Origin: Kiloniellaceae bacterium
GTDB lineage: Bacteria > Pseudomonadota > Alphaproteobacteria > Kiloniellales > J153
NCBI GenBank assembly: GCA_021776175.1
Contig: JAJFGJ010000034.1
Span: 1 to 64,000, forward strand
Reading direction: 5' to 3'
DNA: 64,000 bases
In this document: in pieces, positions 1-9,476 of the stretch
How the letters are laid out: each line of letters starts with the position of its first letter
How positions within the stretch are numbered: the first letter of the stretch is position 1
Position numbers and translations under genes: made by a program
The notes under the pieces: generated by a model
The model's input: the letters and a program-made list of their open reading frames with translations, nothing else
Databases searched by the model: none
What the model was told of the DNA's origin: nothing

Positions 1-2
1 TC

Positions 3-1676
3 ATCGTCGACTACGATCCCAAGGGCCAGAATTGGACCACCTACACCCGCGACATGGCGGTCATCGGCAAGTTCAATCTGGCCGAGAAGGGCGTCGGCGC
101 GGCCGTCGCGGCGGTCAAGGGCGGGACCGCCTGGATCGTCGCCCGCCATGCCCGCAAGGGCGTCGATCAGGTCGCCGGATATGCGCACAGCTCGGGCGCC
201 TATGACTATCCGGGCATGGGCTGGTCGGTTTTGGCCCGGTCCTCGACCGCGGACGGTTTCGCCATCGTCGACCGGGTCAAGATGTTGATGATCGGGGGAA
301 TCGCTATCTCCATGGCCCTAATCCTGCTGCTGGGCATTTTCATGGGGACCGCCGCCGCGCACCCGATCCGCGCCATAGCGGGGGCCATGGACCAGATCCG
401 CGAGGGCGACACCAACGTCGATCTTGAGTCCAAGTCGACAGACGAGATCGGTCAGATGTACACCTCGCTCAAGGCCCTGCGGGACGAGGTCGCCAAGGCC
501 TTTCAGCTCGGCCAGATGGTCGAAAACATGCCGGTCGGCGTCATGACCTGCGATCTTTCGACCTTGGAGATCAATTATCTCAACAAGTTTTCGCGCGAAA
601 CCCTGGCGTCTCTCGAGGAGTACCTGCCGGTCAAGGCCGATCAGCTCATGGGCCAAAACATCGATATCTTCCACAAGAACCCGTCGCACCAGCGCGCCAT
701 TGTGGGCGACCCCGGCAATCTGCCACATCACGGGCGCATCACGCTCGGTTCGGATACTCTGGACCTTCTCGTCAGCCCAATTCTGGACCACGATGGGCAG
801 TATACCGGGCCCATGCTGACCTGGAGTGTGGTTACCGAAAACGTTCGCCTGGCCGACGACTTCGAAGCCAGCGTGGGAAATATCGTCGAGGCGGTCTCAG
901 CGGCTTCGACGGAAATGCAATCGACCGCGCAGGCCATGTCGGCGACGGCCGAGGAAACCAATCGACAGGCGACGGCGGTGGCGGCGGCGTCCGAAGAAGC
1001 CTCCACCAATGTGCAGACCGTGGCCAGCGCGGCGGAAGAGCTGTCGAGTTCGATCTCGGAAATCAGCCGTCAAGTTGCTGAGTCCTCGCGCAGTACCACT
1101 CAAGCGTCCGAGCAGGCGCGCAAGACCAATGTGCAGGTCGAAAAACTATCGGATGCCGCGCAAAAGATCGGCGAAGTCGTCAACCTGATCTCGGACATCG
1201 CCGCGCAAACCAACCTGCTGGCGCTCAACGCCACCATCGAGGCGGCGCGCGCCGGCGAGGCGGGCAAGGGCTTCGCGGTCGTGGCCTCCGAGGTCAAGTC
1301 CCTGGCCAATCAAACCGCCAAGGCGACCGAGGATATTTCGCACCAAATTAGCGCGATCCAGGGTGCGACGGGCGATGCGGTGGGGGCGATCCGGGAAATC
1401 AGCTCAACCATCGAATCTGTCAACGAGATTGCTTCCGCCATCGCGTCCGCGGTCGAGGAACAAGGCGCGGCGACACAGGAGATCGCCCAGAACGTTCAGC
1501 AAGCCGCGGCGGGTACGGACGAGGTTTCCAGCAATATCACCGGCGTCACCCAAGCCGCCAGCGAGACCGGAAGCGCGTCTCAGGAGGTTCTCGAAGCATC
1601 CACGGAACTCTCCCAACAGTCCGAGAAAATGCGCACACATGTCGACAACTTCCTGATCAAAGTCCGTGCCATGTGA
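3..1676 (+). CDS. Methyl-accepting chemotaxis protein, 5' end cut by window
   Basis: The reading frame is open from the window edge (first full codon at 3), so the true start lies upstream. The visible part begins in the end of a periplasmic sensor domain of Cache type, followed by one membrane segment (about nt 285-350), a HAMP linker, a PAS-like insert with a motif [10 protein letters not shown] (nt about 530-560), then a long methyl-accepting coiled coil. The hairpin tip carries the highly conserved [20 protein letters not shown] signature. Family knowledge: such receptors dimerise in the inner membrane and control CheA through CheW. No che genes are in the window, so it must feed a remote array. 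The PAS-like insert between HAMP and the signalling helix suggests a second, cytoplasmic input. The ligand cannot be read from sequence. Confidence 0.93.
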   Translation: MVDYDPKGQNWTTYTRDMAVIGKFNLAEKGVGAAVAAVKGGTAWIVARHARKGVDQVAGYAHSSGAYDYPGMGWSVLARSSTADGFAIVDRVKMLMIGGIAISMALILLLGIFMGTAAAHPIRAIAGAMDQIREGDTNVDLESKSTDEIGQMYTSLKALRDEVAKAFQLGQMVENMPVGVMTCDLSTLEINYLNKFSRETLASLEEYLPVKADQLMGQNIDIFHKNPSHQRAIVGDPGNLPHHGRITLGSDTLDLLVSPILDHDGQYTGPMLTWSVVTENVRLADDFEASVGNIVEAVSAASTEMQSTAQAMSATAEETNRQATAVAAASEEASTNVQTVASAAEELSSSISEISRQVAESSRSTTQASEQARKTNVQVEKLSDAAQKIGEVVNLISDIAAQTNLLALNATIEAARAGEAGKGFAVVASEVKSLANQTAKATEDISHQISAIQGATGDAVGAIREISSTIESVNEIASAIASAVEEQGAATQEIAQNVQQAAAGTDEVSSNITGVTQAASETGSASQEVLEASTELSQQSEKMRTHVDNFLIKVRAM

Positions 1677-1789
1677 CGGTCGGCGGCGGTGCACAAAGGG
1701 TGGGTGGCCAAGGGTCCCATGGTCAAGAACTCAGCGACCGGAAGTCATAGCACCCAATTAGCCAGCAACGGAATGACGAGTATCGATGA

Positions 1790-2989
1790 ATGTGCGATAG
1801 AGACGAACCGTATAAATCCGACGGCCAGAGCGAATCCGCAGTTCAGCGTAGTGAGCAGAAATTCCGAGCTATCTTCGAGGCCGTCGCCGACGCGGTTATC
1901 ATGATCGACGAGAAGGGAATCGTCCAATCGTTCAACCCTGGCGCCGAAAAAACATTCGGCTACCGCGCCGAAGATGTGGTCGGGCGGAACGTCGAGATCC
2001 TGATGCCGGAGGAGTTCGCACAAGATCACGATGTCCATGTCGCCAGATATATCAAAACCGATGCTTCTTCTGTTATCGGCGCGCGGCGGAACCTCCTAGG
2101 TCTGCGCAAAGATGGGACCACCTTTCCCATGGACCTGACGGTCACCGAAGCGAGTATTGCGGGCCAGCGTATGTTCACTGGGATTGCCCGTGACATCACC
2201 GACTGGAAGCAGATCCAAACGGAGATCATCGAGGCCAAGAAACAGGCCGAGTTCGCCAATCGCGCCAAGTCGCAATTCCTCGCCAACATGAGCCATGAGC
2301 TGCGTACACCCCTGAACGCCATCCTCGGTTTCTCGGAAATAATTCACAGCCAAGCATTCGGTCCCGTCGTCAACCCAAAATACCTTGAGTATGCGATGTT
2401 TATACACCAATCAGGCAAACAGTTGCTCGCGCTCACAAACGATATACTGGACCTCTCTAAGATCGAGGCGGGCAAGGCCGTGCTCCATGAGGAAGTCGTT
2501 AACGTTGCCAAGGCCGCCGGATCATGCCTGCTCTTGGTGAAGGGGCGTGCCAAGGATACCGGTGTGAATCTGAAAGCAGATATCGCGGACAGCCTCCCAC
2601 TTCTGTACGCTGACGAGCGCAAGCTTAAGCAGATTCTGATCAACCTCCTGTCCAACGCGATAAAGTTCACGCTGCCTGGCGGCCAGGTCACGATTAGAGC
2701 CAGGCCCCACTCGGACGACGGTTTTGTATTTCAAGTTTCAGACACGGGTATAGGCATTGCGCTCGAAGACATTCCTAAAGCGCTGGCGCCATTCAGCCAG
2801 ATCGACAGCATGTTCAGCCGCAAACACAACGGGACCGGCCTTGGCTTACCGCTAACCAAGTCGCTCACTGAATTGCACGGCGGATCCTTGGATCTACAAA
2901 GTGAGGTCGGGGTCGGAACAACGGTTACTGTGCGTTTCCCTGCCGCGCGGGTCTTTGAGGTCCCCCCAGAGAACAGGTCAGGTCTCTAA
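1790..2989 (+). CDS. PAS-domain sensor histidine kinase, soluble orphan
   Basis: This is a 399-residue kinase with no membrane segment, hence a cytoplasmic sensor. A PAS domain occupies about residues 20-140 (FRAIFEAVADAVIMID start, GIARDITDWK end). It is followed by a HisKA dimerisation domain with the phospho-accepting H169 in FLANMSHELRTPLN, then an HATPase_c domain with NLLSNAIKF (N box), DTGIGI and GTGLGLPL (G boxes). A TGA lies in frame directly upstream of the ATG at 1790, so the start cannot be earlier. No response regulator is adjacent. It sits between chemoreceptor genes and has the same kinase-core subtype as the kinase at 41449-43374. The gene is more A/T-rich than the preceding receptor. 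The signal and the partner regulator are unknown. Confidence 0.92.
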   Translation: MCDRDEPYKSDGQSESAVQRSEQKFRAIFEAVADAVIMIDEKGIVQSFNPGAEKTFGYRAEDVVGRNVEILMPEEFAQDHDVHVARYIKTDASSVIGARRNLLGLRKDGTTFPMDLTVTEASIAGQRMFTGIARDITDWKQIQTEIIEAKKQAEFANRAKSQFLANMSHELRTPLNAILGFSEIIHSQAFGPVVNPKYLEYAMFIHQSGKQLLALTNDILDLSKIEAGKAVLHEEVVNVAKAAGSCLLLVKGRAKDTGVNLKADIADSLPLLYADERKLKQILINLLSNAIKFTLPGGQVTIRARPHSDDGFVFQVSDTGIGIALEDIPKALAPFSQIDSMFSRKHNGTGLGLPLTKSLTELHGGSLDLQSEVGVGTTVTVRFPAARVFEVPPENRSGL

Positions 2990-2990
2990 G

Positions 2991-3068
2991 GTGTATTCCA
3001 CCGGCGAGCTCTCGAAACAGGCGGAACAGTTGAATGAAAAAGTAGATCGTTTTGTCAGCGAGATATAG
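2991..3068 (+). pseudogene. Relic C-terminal tail of a chemoreceptor gene
   Basis: Immediately after the stop of the histidine kinase, in another frame, 25 codons and a TAG read as a typical chemoreceptor C-terminus: STGELSKQAEQLNEKVDRFV near the end. The receptor at 3-1676 ends with the alignable [18 protein letters not shown]. There is no receptor body attached, so this is a fragment left by deletion, recombination or insertion of the kinase gene into a receptor gene. It is seen directly in translation; the history is inferred. Confidence 0.72.
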
Positions 3069-3457
3069 AAAGCGGCTTCGGCGCATGTCCACGCCAGGCA
3101 AGCGCTAGGGACCTGCCTGCTCAGCGATAAGAAAACCTAGAAAAAGTAGTTCATAGGTAACCGCTGGATTGACGGCTCATGAATCGCTGTCCCAAGGGGC
3201 CTGACCTGAGCCCCCGGCTCTAAGAGAGGGGCGGCGTGGTGTCTGTAACGCATTGATACTTATCGTATTATTACAATACTGCCTTCGAAGGCAATTTACC
3301 GAGATAACATGTGTTCACAATATATTTATAACACCCGCATTATTATTGTGACTATTTCGTTGGCGCTGATGTTGGCCTAGAGCAAGAATCCCACCGGTGT
3401 TTCCGGCGGCCAAAGCAGCGATCCCAACAGAACGAGTATGAGAAAAGGAACCCTTCA
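3069..3457. other. Non-coding, A/T-rich intergenic region
   Basis: I find no convincing gene in this stretch. The right half (about 3240-3370) is strongly A/T-rich, with TATTATTACAATACT-like and ATATATTTATAACA-like runs typical of promoter DNA ahead of the PAS/chemoreceptor pair at 3458. It also contains one perfect 14-bp palindrome (listed separately). No Rho-independent terminator is evident for the kinase gene. Confidence 0.5.
3280..3293. promoter_or_regulatory. Perfect 14-bp palindrome, possible operator
   Basis: TGCCTTCGAAGGCA is its own reverse complement and lies inside A/T-rich DNA about 165 bp before the start of the Aer-like PAS gene. A GC-rich dyad in such a setting is a reasonable regulator-binding site. 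No T-run follows, so it is not a terminator on the plus strand. Function is inferred. Confidence 0.35.
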
Positions 3458-3997
3458 ATGGCGGAGCTATATGGGAATCCAATGCTCACCGGGGTCGAGA
3501 AAACTTTCGATACCGATGAAATCATAGTTAGCAAAACCGACCTGACAGGCAAGCTTACCTACGGAAACAGAACATTCTTAAAGCTCGCTGGATACAGCGA
3601 AAAAGAATGCATCGGGACGCAACACAATATTATCCGGCACCCTGAGATGCCACGGTGTGTGTTCGAGCTGCTTTGGGAGACCATTAAATCCGGGAATGAA
3701 ATATTCGCTTACGTGATCAATCGATCGAGAAATGGCGATTCATACTGGGTATTCGCCCACGTGACACCGAGTTACGACGGGTCCGGAAATACGGTTGGAT
3801 ATCACTCCAACCGGCGCGTTCCCAATAAGCAGGTAGTCACTCAACACATCGTCCCGCTTTATAAGAAATTGTTGGATGTGGAAAAGTCCAATTCCAATCC
3901 AAAGGCGGGCTTGGAAGCCGCATTCGGCGCGGTCAAGGATTTGCTCAATGAGAGCAAGGTCAATTTCAATCAGTTCATGTTCTCACTTGGAGTTTAG
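3458..3997 (+). CDS. Aer-like PAS sensor protein
   Basis: This 179-residue protein has one PAS domain (about residues 15-125) closely resembling the aerotaxis receptor Aer. It shows IIVSKTDLTGKLTYGN, GYSEKECIG, HNIIRHPEMPR and FAYVINRSRNGDSYWVFA, the pattern that binds FAD in Aer. A helical tail (about 130-179) follows. It has no transmembrane segment and no signalling domain of its own. A purine-rich ribosome site (about AAAAGGAA) precedes the ATG. The next gene, a soluble chemoreceptor, starts 3 nt after this stop, so the two are almost certainly co-translated and act together as a split redox or oxygen sensor. FAD binding is inferred from family resemblance. Confidence 0.88.
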   Translation: MAELYGNPMLTGVEKTFDTDEIIVSKTDLTGKLTYGNRTFLKLAGYSEKECIGTQHNIIRHPEMPRCVFELLWETIKSGNEIFAYVINRSRNGDSYWVFAHVTPSYDGSGNTVGYHSNRRVPNKQVVTQHIVPLYKKLLDVEKSNSNPKAGLEAAFGAVKDLLNESKVNFNQFMFSLGV

Positions 3998-4000
3998 ATT

Positions 4001-5152
4001 ATGTTTTCAGGGAACCATGACCAGCAGATCTGCGATGCTCTGGTTGCCATCAAGAAGGTGGCTGCGGGAGATTTCGAATCCCGGATACATAACATTACCG
4101 TGTCGGGAGAGCTTGGCGAACTTCTGCACACGATCAATGATCTGGTTGATCGCTGCGATTCTTATGTTCGCGAGTCCGCAGCCTGTATGGATCGTGTCAG
4201 CGATAATCAGTATTATCGAAAAATTATTGAAGTAAGCATGCAAGGCTCATTCCTGAATGCGGCTGTTACCGTCAACAAGGCTCTGCAGGCGATGCAGAAG
4301 AAAGTCGATGACTTTTCGAATGTGGCGGTGAAGTTCGAATCGGAAATTTATAACGTGGTCGAGACGGTATCTTCCGCATCCACGGAGTTGCAGGCCTCGG
4401 CCAATTCCATGGGAAGCGTGGCGGAAAGCACGGCGGAGAAATCCACCGCGGTCGCCGCCGCCGCTGAGGAAGCCTCGACAAATGTGCAGACTGTTTCCGC
4501 GGCTTCTGAAGAGCTTACAGCATCGATTAATGAAATTTCTCAACAGGTTTCCAATGCGAGCAGCGTGGCGAAAGAAGCCGCCGATACTTCGGCCAATGTG
4601 GCCAATCAGGCGGGCCGGCTGAAAGAGAGTTCTGAAAGCATTCAATCCGTTGTGGAACTGATCACGAAGATTGCCAATCAAACTAACTTGCTGGCGCTAA
4701 ACGCCACTATTGAGGCAGCGCGGGCCGGCGAGGCAGGAAAGGGGTTCGCCGTGGTCGCCGGAGAGGTTAAAAACCTGGCGGCGCAAACCAGCAAGGCAAC
4801 CGAAGACATACAGAACTTTGTTCAGGAAATTCAGCTCGCCACGAAGACGACCGTAACAGGCATCCAGGACATTTCCGAGAAAGTGGGGAGTATCTCACAG
4901 GCTAACTCGGCTGTCGCGGCAGCAGTGGAAGAGCAATCAGCCGCGACTCAGGAGATCGCCAGAAATATCGAACAAGCTTCCGCCGGCACCGCAGAAGTGA
5001 CCACGAACATTGCCGATGTCTCCCAGGGGGCGGGGGAAACAGGCCATGCGGCAGGCGAGGTCGCAACGGCGTCAAACGAACTTTCTCAGCAATCGGAATT
5101 GTTACGCCAGACTGTCGACGTATTCCTGGAAGACATAAAGAAGGTCGTGTAG
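4001..5152 (+). CDS. Soluble methyl-accepting chemotaxis protein
   Basis: This is a 383-residue chemoreceptor without any hydrophobic segment. The N-terminal ~100 residues contain tandem HAMP-like helices ([43 protein letters not shown]). From about residue 115 to the end lies the methyl-accepting coiled coil, with the tip [20 protein letters not shown]. It begins 3 nt after the Aer-like PAS protein. The likely arrangement is that the PAS protein senses redox state and passes it to the HAMP stack of this receptor, a two-gene version of Aer. It could be cytoplasmic or membrane-tethered through the array. The signal and partner CheA/CheW are not in the window. Confidence 0.92.
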   Translation: MFSGNHDQQICDALVAIKKVAAGDFESRIHNITVSGELGELLHTINDLVDRCDSYVRESAACMDRVSDNQYYRKIIEVSMQGSFLNAAVTVNKALQAMQKKVDDFSNVAVKFESEIYNVVETVSSASTELQASANSMGSVAESTAEKSTAVAAAAEEASTNVQTVSAASEELTASINEISQQVSNASSVAKEAADTSANVANQAGRLKESSESIQSVVELITKIANQTNLLALNATIEAARAGEAGKGFAVVAGEVKNLAAQTSKATEDIQNFVQEIQLATKTTVTGIQDISEKVGSISQANSAVAAAVEEQSAATQEIARNIEQASAGTAEVTTNIADVSQGAGETGHAAGEVATASNELSQQSELLRQTVDVFLEDIKKVV

Positions 5153-5267
5153 CAACACCAAGCTCCATGCGATGAATAGGAGAGTTCGATCAAGTCTCAC
5201 GCATCCTGGTTATGGTTATGGCGAAGTGTGGTCTGATCTGGGCCCCGCGAACTCATCCAAGTATCTG

Positions 5268-5301
5268 CAAAATCCCGCCAGCTTATCCTGGTGGGATTTT
5301 G
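5268..5301. terminator. Strong stem-loop terminator
   Basis: CAAAATCCCGCCA and TGGTGGGATTTTG form a 13-bp stem (one G-T pair) around an 8-nt loop. The A-run before and T-run after the GC core make it usable in both directions. It lies after the soluble receptor and covers the 3' end of the integrase relic on the other strand. Confidence 0.72.
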
Positions 5302-5741
5302 TTTGGGCGCAAGACGCTAGATGAAGGTCCCTTGACCTTCCTGTAAGCGATGGGGTGGATGCCTTCTCTGTAGCGGTTTTTCAACACCGCAACCTTGGCA
5401 CATTGATGCCGTCGGGGGCCGCCCACTGAATGCTTGCGTTGCCATTCCTTGTCCGTTCGCTCGACATATTCTTGGACCAATCTAACCGCTTGGTTCTTAT
5501 TGAGCGGTAACGGCCTGCCTTCCTCAGCTACTTCGAAAATAGCATCCCAGATTACGTTCTCACAGTTCCGGCGCTTTTGGGCGACCTCAAGATCGGTCGT
5601 GTCGAGCGAATAGCGGATCAGCCCTGTCTTCGTGCTGCGGTCATCCTGAATCAACCCGACGAGGTCCTTCGGCAGGCGGCGATTGTAGCGCCACCACCCA
5701 TCTATCTGAATGAGGTATCTCTTGTCAGCCACCTTGTTCAT
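5283..5741 (-). pseudogene. Truncated tyrosine recombinase (integrase) N-terminus
   Basis: The translation begins MNKVADKRYLIQ and continues with WWRYNRRLPKDL and SLDTTDLEVAQKRRN, the N-terminal arm-binding module (DUF6538 type) found at the start of phage and island integrases. After about residue 110 the similarity I recognise fades, and the frame closes at 152 residues. The SAM-like and catalytic domains with the R-H-R-Y residues are absent. The relic points away from tRNA-Ala and sits 95 bp from its 3' end, the classical integrase position. The frame could also open at a TTG at 5762. This is seen as a fragment; past island integration is inferred. Confidence 0.7.
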
Positions 5742-5835
5742 CTCCCAATTGTGTATCACCAATGTGTACCGCTAGGGAGTCTTAAGGCGTTGATATGTTA
5801 GGAAACTTAGGGTTTAATCCCCTAATCCAGGTATT

Positions 5836-5911
<76 letters not shown>

Positions 5912-6191
5912 ATTGTCGCCAAAAACCCGGAAATCCATCGCGGCATGAATAGCGCGCGGCGGCCCGATCAGGCGGGCGGATAATGAGAATATGCGACGCC
6001 CTGTGTCAAGCGCGTCTAGAGCCGCCTGGCCCACACGCGAAGAGGCCCGAGGCGGCCAAATTAGCGCCACATGCCCGGCCCTCCCATAGGCGCCGTGCGG
6101 CTTGTCTCGCTAAGCCCGCACCGCTAGGCTAGCCGCCGTTTCGACGGGGCGCCAACCGTCCGCGCTCCACCTCATTCCAATAGGCTATGCG
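5912..6191. other. Intergenic region between tRNA-Ala and yggT
   Basis: This 280-bp GC-rich stretch shows no convincing gene. It should contain the tRNA promoter (minus strand) and the yggT promoter (plus strand), but I could not assign clear -35/-10 elements. Confidence 0.4.
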
Positions 6192-6500
6192 ATGATCATT
6201 CTGGGCCCGGTTTTAAGCATTCTGAATATCGCCATCGATCTTTACATTTGGGCGGTTATCATCTCGGCGATACTCTCCTGGCTGGTCCAATTCGGCGTTG
6301 TGAATACGGGCAATCAATTCGTTTCCATGGTCGGGGAATTCCTTTGGCGCGTGACCGAGCCGGCGCTGCGCCCGATCCGGCGGGTGGTGCCTAACTTGGG
6401 CGGGATCGATATCTCGCCGGTGATACTGATCCTGTTACTGATCTTCGTGCAAATGGTGATCGGCAACATTCATGTGTCCATGATGCGTGCCAGCTACTGA
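6192..6500 (+). CDS. YggT family membrane protein
   Basis: This 102-residue protein has two hydrophobic segments (about 5-30 and 75-98) separated by a conserved amphipathic stretch with RVTEPALRPIRRVVP and GGIDISP, the hallmarks of the YggT family. Members are inner-membrane proteins linked to osmotic tolerance or cell-division context in other bacteria; the molecular role is not established. Its last 14 nt overlap the start of the DUF167 gene, a pairing also known in other proteobacteria, so the two are translated together. Confidence 0.93.
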   Translation: MIILGPVLSILNIAIDLYIWAVIISAILSWLVQFGVVNTGNQFVSMVGEFLWRVTEPALRPIRRVVPNLGGIDISPVILILLLIFVQMVIGNIHVSMMRASY

Positions 6501-6834
6501 CCCCCTAGACCCGCCGCCGTTCAAAGCGACGACAGGCGGTGTGCGCGTGACGCTGCGGGTTCAACCGGGCGCTGGCCGCGATGGCATCGATGGAATCGCC
6601 CTTGGCGCCGAGGGATCGCCGGTTTTAAAACTTCGTGTGACCGCGCCGCCCGAGGGCGGCAAGGCCAATGCCGCCGTCATCAAGGTCTTGGCCAAGGCCT
6701 GGAAGGTGCCGAAAGGCAGTATCGAAATCGCCGCCGGGGCAAGTGGCCGGAACAAGGCCGTGTTTGTCGCCGGCGATCCCTCGGTATTGATGGGTCGATT
6801 GCGCGAATGGCTGACCGGGATCAAGGTTTTGTGA
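6487..6834 (+). CDS. DUF167 (YggU) family protein
   Basis: This is a 115-residue small alpha/beta protein. The family core is clear: VRVTLRVQPGAGRDGI near the N-terminus, then LKLRVTAPPEGGKANAAVIK (the conserved PxxGKAN block), and GSIEIAAGASGRNK near the C-terminus. The fold is known from structures of family members, but no biochemical activity is assigned. It overlaps yggT by 14 nt and is followed 62 nt later by folD on the same strand, so the three may form one transcript. Confidence 0.93.
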   Translation: MPATDPLDPPPFKATTGGVRVTLRVQPGAGRDGIDGIALGAEGSPVLKLRVTAPPEGGKANAAVIKVLAKAWKVPKGSIEIAAGASGRNKAVFVAGDPSVLMGRLREWLTGIKVL

Positions 6835-6896
6835 GTTGCCCGGCCAGGGAAATCCTAGAAGAAATCGACGATGTTTTGACAAAAGGAAATAGTTGA

Positions 6897-7808
6897 ATGG
6901 CCGAGGGTAAAATTATCGATGGTAAGGCGTTCGCGGCCGGATTGCGCGAGCGGATCGGGCGCGAGACGGCGCGGCTCAAGGCCGAGCACGATGTGATCCC
7001 CGGCTTGGCCGTGGTCCTGGTCGGCGAGAACCCGGCCAGCCAGGTTTACGTTCGCAACAAGGCGCGCCAGACCGCCGAGGCCGGCATGCGCTCCTTCGAG
7101 CACAAGTTGCCGCCCGAGACCGGTCAAGATGAGCTCTTGGCCCTGGTCGAAAAGCTAAACAACGACCCCGCCGTGAACGGGATCCTGGTTCAGTTACCCC
7201 TGCCCGACCAGATTTCGGAACAGGCGGTGATCGACGCCATCGACCCGGATAAGGATGTCGACGGCTTTCACATCTTGAATGTCGGGCGGCTTTCGACCGG
7301 CGGGACCGGCGCCAGCGCGCCTTTGGTGCCTTGCACGCCGCTTGGCTGCATGATGATGCTGAAGGACCGCCTCGGCAGCCTGTCCGGCCTCAACGCCGTT
7401 GTGATCGGCCGTTCCAACATCGTCGGCAAACCCATGGCGCAGCTTCTTATAAAGGAAAGCTGCACGGTGACCGTGGCCCACTCGCGCACTCGCGACTTGC
7501 CCGCGGTGGCGCGCGGTGCCGATATTCTGGTCGCCGCCGTCGGACGGCCGGGGATGATCAAGGCGGATTGGATCAAACCCGGCGCCACCGTGATCGATGT
7601 CGGCATCAACCGGGTCCCGGTGGAAGATGGGGGAGAAAGCGGCAAGACGCGCATCGTGGGCGATGTCGATACCCAAGCCGCCATGGCGGTCGCCGGCGCG
7701 ATCACCCCGGTACCGGGCGGCGTGGGTCCCATGACCATCGCCTGCCTGTTGGCCAACACCCTGACCGCCGCCTGCCGCCAAGAGGGAATCGAGCCCCCGG
7801 CGCTGTGA
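6897..7808 (+). CDS. folD: Bifunctional methylenetetrahydrofolate dehydrogenase/cyclohydrolase
   Basis: This 303-residue protein interconverts 5,10-methylene-, methenyl- and 10-formyl-tetrahydrofolate in the cytoplasm with NADP. Typical blocks are visible: [14 protein letters not shown] (with the conserved Tyr and Lys of the active site), [18 protein letters not shown], the nucleotide-binding [17 protein letters not shown], and GGVGPMT near the end. Length matches the family (about 280-305). An AAAGGA ribosome site precedes the ATG. It is the third gene of a yggT-DUF167-folD run and converges on the YdcF-like gene. Confidence 0.97.
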   Translation: MAEGKIIDGKAFAAGLRERIGRETARLKAEHDVIPGLAVVLVGENPASQVYVRNKARQTAEAGMRSFEHKLPPETGQDELLALVEKLNNDPAVNGILVQLPLPDQISEQAVIDAIDPDKDVDGFHILNVGRLSTGGTGASAPLVPCTPLGCMMMLKDRLGSLSGLNAVVIGRSNIVGKPMAQLLIKESCTVTVAHSRTRDLPAVARGADILVAAVGRPGMIKADWIKPGATVIDVGINRVPVEDGGESGKTRIVGDVDTQAAMAVAGAITPVPGGVGPMTIACLLANTLTAACRQEGIEPPAL

Positions 7809-7812
7809 AACG

Positions 7813-7845
7813 CCAGGGATGGGCGCTCCGGGTTAGGATCCCTGG
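7813..7845. terminator. Possible shared terminator of folD and ydcF-like gene
   Basis: CCAGGGAT and ATCCCTGG form a perfect 8-bp stem across a 17-nt loop between two convergent genes. There is no clear T-run, so termination is plausible rather than certain. The right arm overlaps the last codons of the minus-strand gene. Confidence 0.4.
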
Positions 7846-8369
7846 GTGGCCGAAGGTTTCGACGCCAGGGCTTGCGCCAAGCGGCGATGCCGGCCGCCCA
7901 GGATAAGAAGCAGATACCACCCCAGTCCGAGCAACTCGTAGAGGGCGTATTTAATCCAGTCTCCAAGCCGGGCTTCGCGCCAGGGCCAAGCTGCGGCGCT
8001 GCCGCGCGCCCGGATTCCGGCAGCGCGAAACGCCATGAGCGCGCGCGGCAAGTGGAGGGAGTCGGTCACGATCAACGCCGTGCGCCAACCCTCCGCCTGC
8101 ATGATCCGGGCCGAGTGTATGGCGTTCTCCAGGGTCGAAAGCGAATCACGCTCCAGGACCAGCCGCGCGCGCGGCACCTTGGCGGCAAGGGCGAGATCGC
8201 GCATCGTGTCGGCTTCGGGCCGGGGGCGCCCGCCGCCGCCACTAAGCAGAATTCGCTCGGCCATGCCGTCTGTGAATAGCCGAACGCCGTGGGCCGTGCG
8301 CCGCCCCATGGCGTCCGCCGGTCCACCCAAAATAATAATGACGTCGAAACGCACGCCGTGCCCGGCCAT
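7833..8369 (-). CDS. YdcF/DUF218-type protein
   Basis: This 178-residue protein of the DUF218 (YdcF/SanA/ElyC) superfamily has IIILGG at the N-terminus, RILLSGG, EADTMRDLAL, a central STLENA and TALIVTDSLHLPRAL, the usual order of conserved blocks. Members are linked to envelope or peptidoglycan physiology, and the conserved acidic and polar residues suggest nucleotide or polyprenyl-phosphate binding; the activity here is unknown. A hydrophobic stretch near residues 140-160 may touch the membrane. Its ATG shares one base with the stop codon of the upstream adenosine deaminase gene (TAATG), so translation is coupled. Confidence 0.85.
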   Translation of the reverse strand: MAGHGVRFDVIIILGGPADAMGRRTAHGVRLFTDGMAERILLSGGGGRPRPEADTMRDLALAAKVPRARLVLERDSLSTLENAIHSARIMQAEGWRTALIVTDSLHLPRALMAFRAAGIRARGSAAAWPWREARLGDWIKYALYELLGLGWYLLLILGGRHRRLAQALASKPSATQGS

Positions 8370-9373
8370 TACAGCGCCGCCACGGCGCCGTCGAGCCGCG
8401 CGAGATGCGCGTCTTTTTCCGTGCGGCTTAGGAATGCGGCCTCGAAAGAGTTGCGTGCCAGGGTGGCTATTTCATCGCGCGTAAGGCCCAGGGCTTCCTG
8501 CATGGCGATGTAGTTGTCGTTGACGTAGCCGCCGAAATACGCCGGGTCGTCTGAGTTGACCGTCGCCACCAAGCCCTTGTCGAGCATGGTCTTCAGGGGG
8601 TGTGCCTTGGCCTCGTCGACCACGCGCAAGCGCAGGTTGGAGAGCGGACAGACGGTCAGGGGCACGCGGTCGCGCACCAGGCGCGCGATCAGGCCTTCGT
8701 CGTCCAGGGCCCGGTTGCCGTGGTCGATGCGCGCCACGCGCAAGAGGTCCAAGGCCTCGCGCACATAATCGGCCGGCCCTTCCTCGCCCGCATGGGCGAC
8801 GCACAGGAAGCCCTCGCCGCGGGCGCGGGCGAAGACCCGTTCGAACTTCGACGGCGGATGGCCCACCTCGGCGGAATCGAGGCCGACGCCGGCGATGCGG
8901 TTCTTGTGCGCCAGGGCGCGATCGAGTGTCCGCTCGGCGTCGGATTCCGGCAAGTCGCGCAAGAAACACATGATGAGCTTGCTGCTTAGTCCAAGCTCGC
9001 GCTCACCCCTCTCCAGGGCATGCCAGATTCCGTCGAGGGCGGTTTCGAAGGAAACACCGCGCTGAGTGTGGCCCTGAGGATCGAAAAAGATCTCCGCGTG
9101 GCGCACGTTATCGGCGCGTGCCCGTTCCAAATAAGCCCAGGTCAGGTCGGTGAAATCTTGTTCTTGCCGCAGGACCGACATGCCCTGGTAGTAGAGGTTT
9201 AGAAAATCCCGCAGGTCGGAAAAATCATAGGCCGCCTTCAAGGCGCCGACCGAATCGTAAGGCAAGTCGATCCCATTTCGCTTGGCGATCGCGAACATCA
9301 ACTCGGGCTCGAAAGTGCCCTCGATATGTAGGTGCAGTTCGGCCTTGGGCAGGCCGGCGATGAAGGATCTCAT
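8369..9373 (-). CDS. add: Adenosine deaminase
   Basis: This 334-residue amidohydrolase deaminates adenosine to inosine (some members act on adenine). The metal-binding HLHIEG is at residues 14-19. Later blocks include FDPQG, VGLDSAEVGHP, CVAHAGEEGP and VNSDDPAYFGGYVNDNY with the catalytic His/Asp residues. A longer frame runs upstream to 9670, but the ATG at 9373 follows a GGGGGA ribosome site and matches family starts. The gene diverges from a phosphoribosyltransferase gene 103 bp away, and the two form a purine-salvage pair. Confidence 0.95.
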   Translation of the reverse strand: MRSFIAGLPKAELHLHIEGTFEPELMFAIAKRNGIDLPYDSVGALKAAYDFSDLRDFLNLYYQGMSVLRQEQDFTDLTWAYLERARADNVRHAEIFFDPQGHTQRGVSFETALDGIWHALERGERELGLSSKLIMCFLRDLPESDAERTLDRALAHKNRIAGVGLDSAEVGHPPSKFERVFARARGEGFLCVAHAGEEGPADYVREALDLLRVARIDHGNRALDDEGLIARLVRDRVPLTVCPLSNLRLRVVDEAKAHPLKTMLDKGLVATVNSDDPAYFGGYVNDNYIAMQEALGLTRDEIATLARNSFEAAFLSRTEKDAHLARLDGAVAAL

Positions 9374-9476
9374 GAGTGTCCCCCTGGTGGCCGCGGCATT
9401 CAAACTATATGGGGTTTTCGGGCCGCGGCCAAAAGACCCTTGCGCCCGCGTCGCCGCCCATGGGACCAAGGGCGCC

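Noticed and set aside
5153..5830. Attachment-site repeat of the tRNA-Ala 3' end
   Set aside because: No second copy of the tRNA end was seen in this stretch; it may be outside the window or lost.
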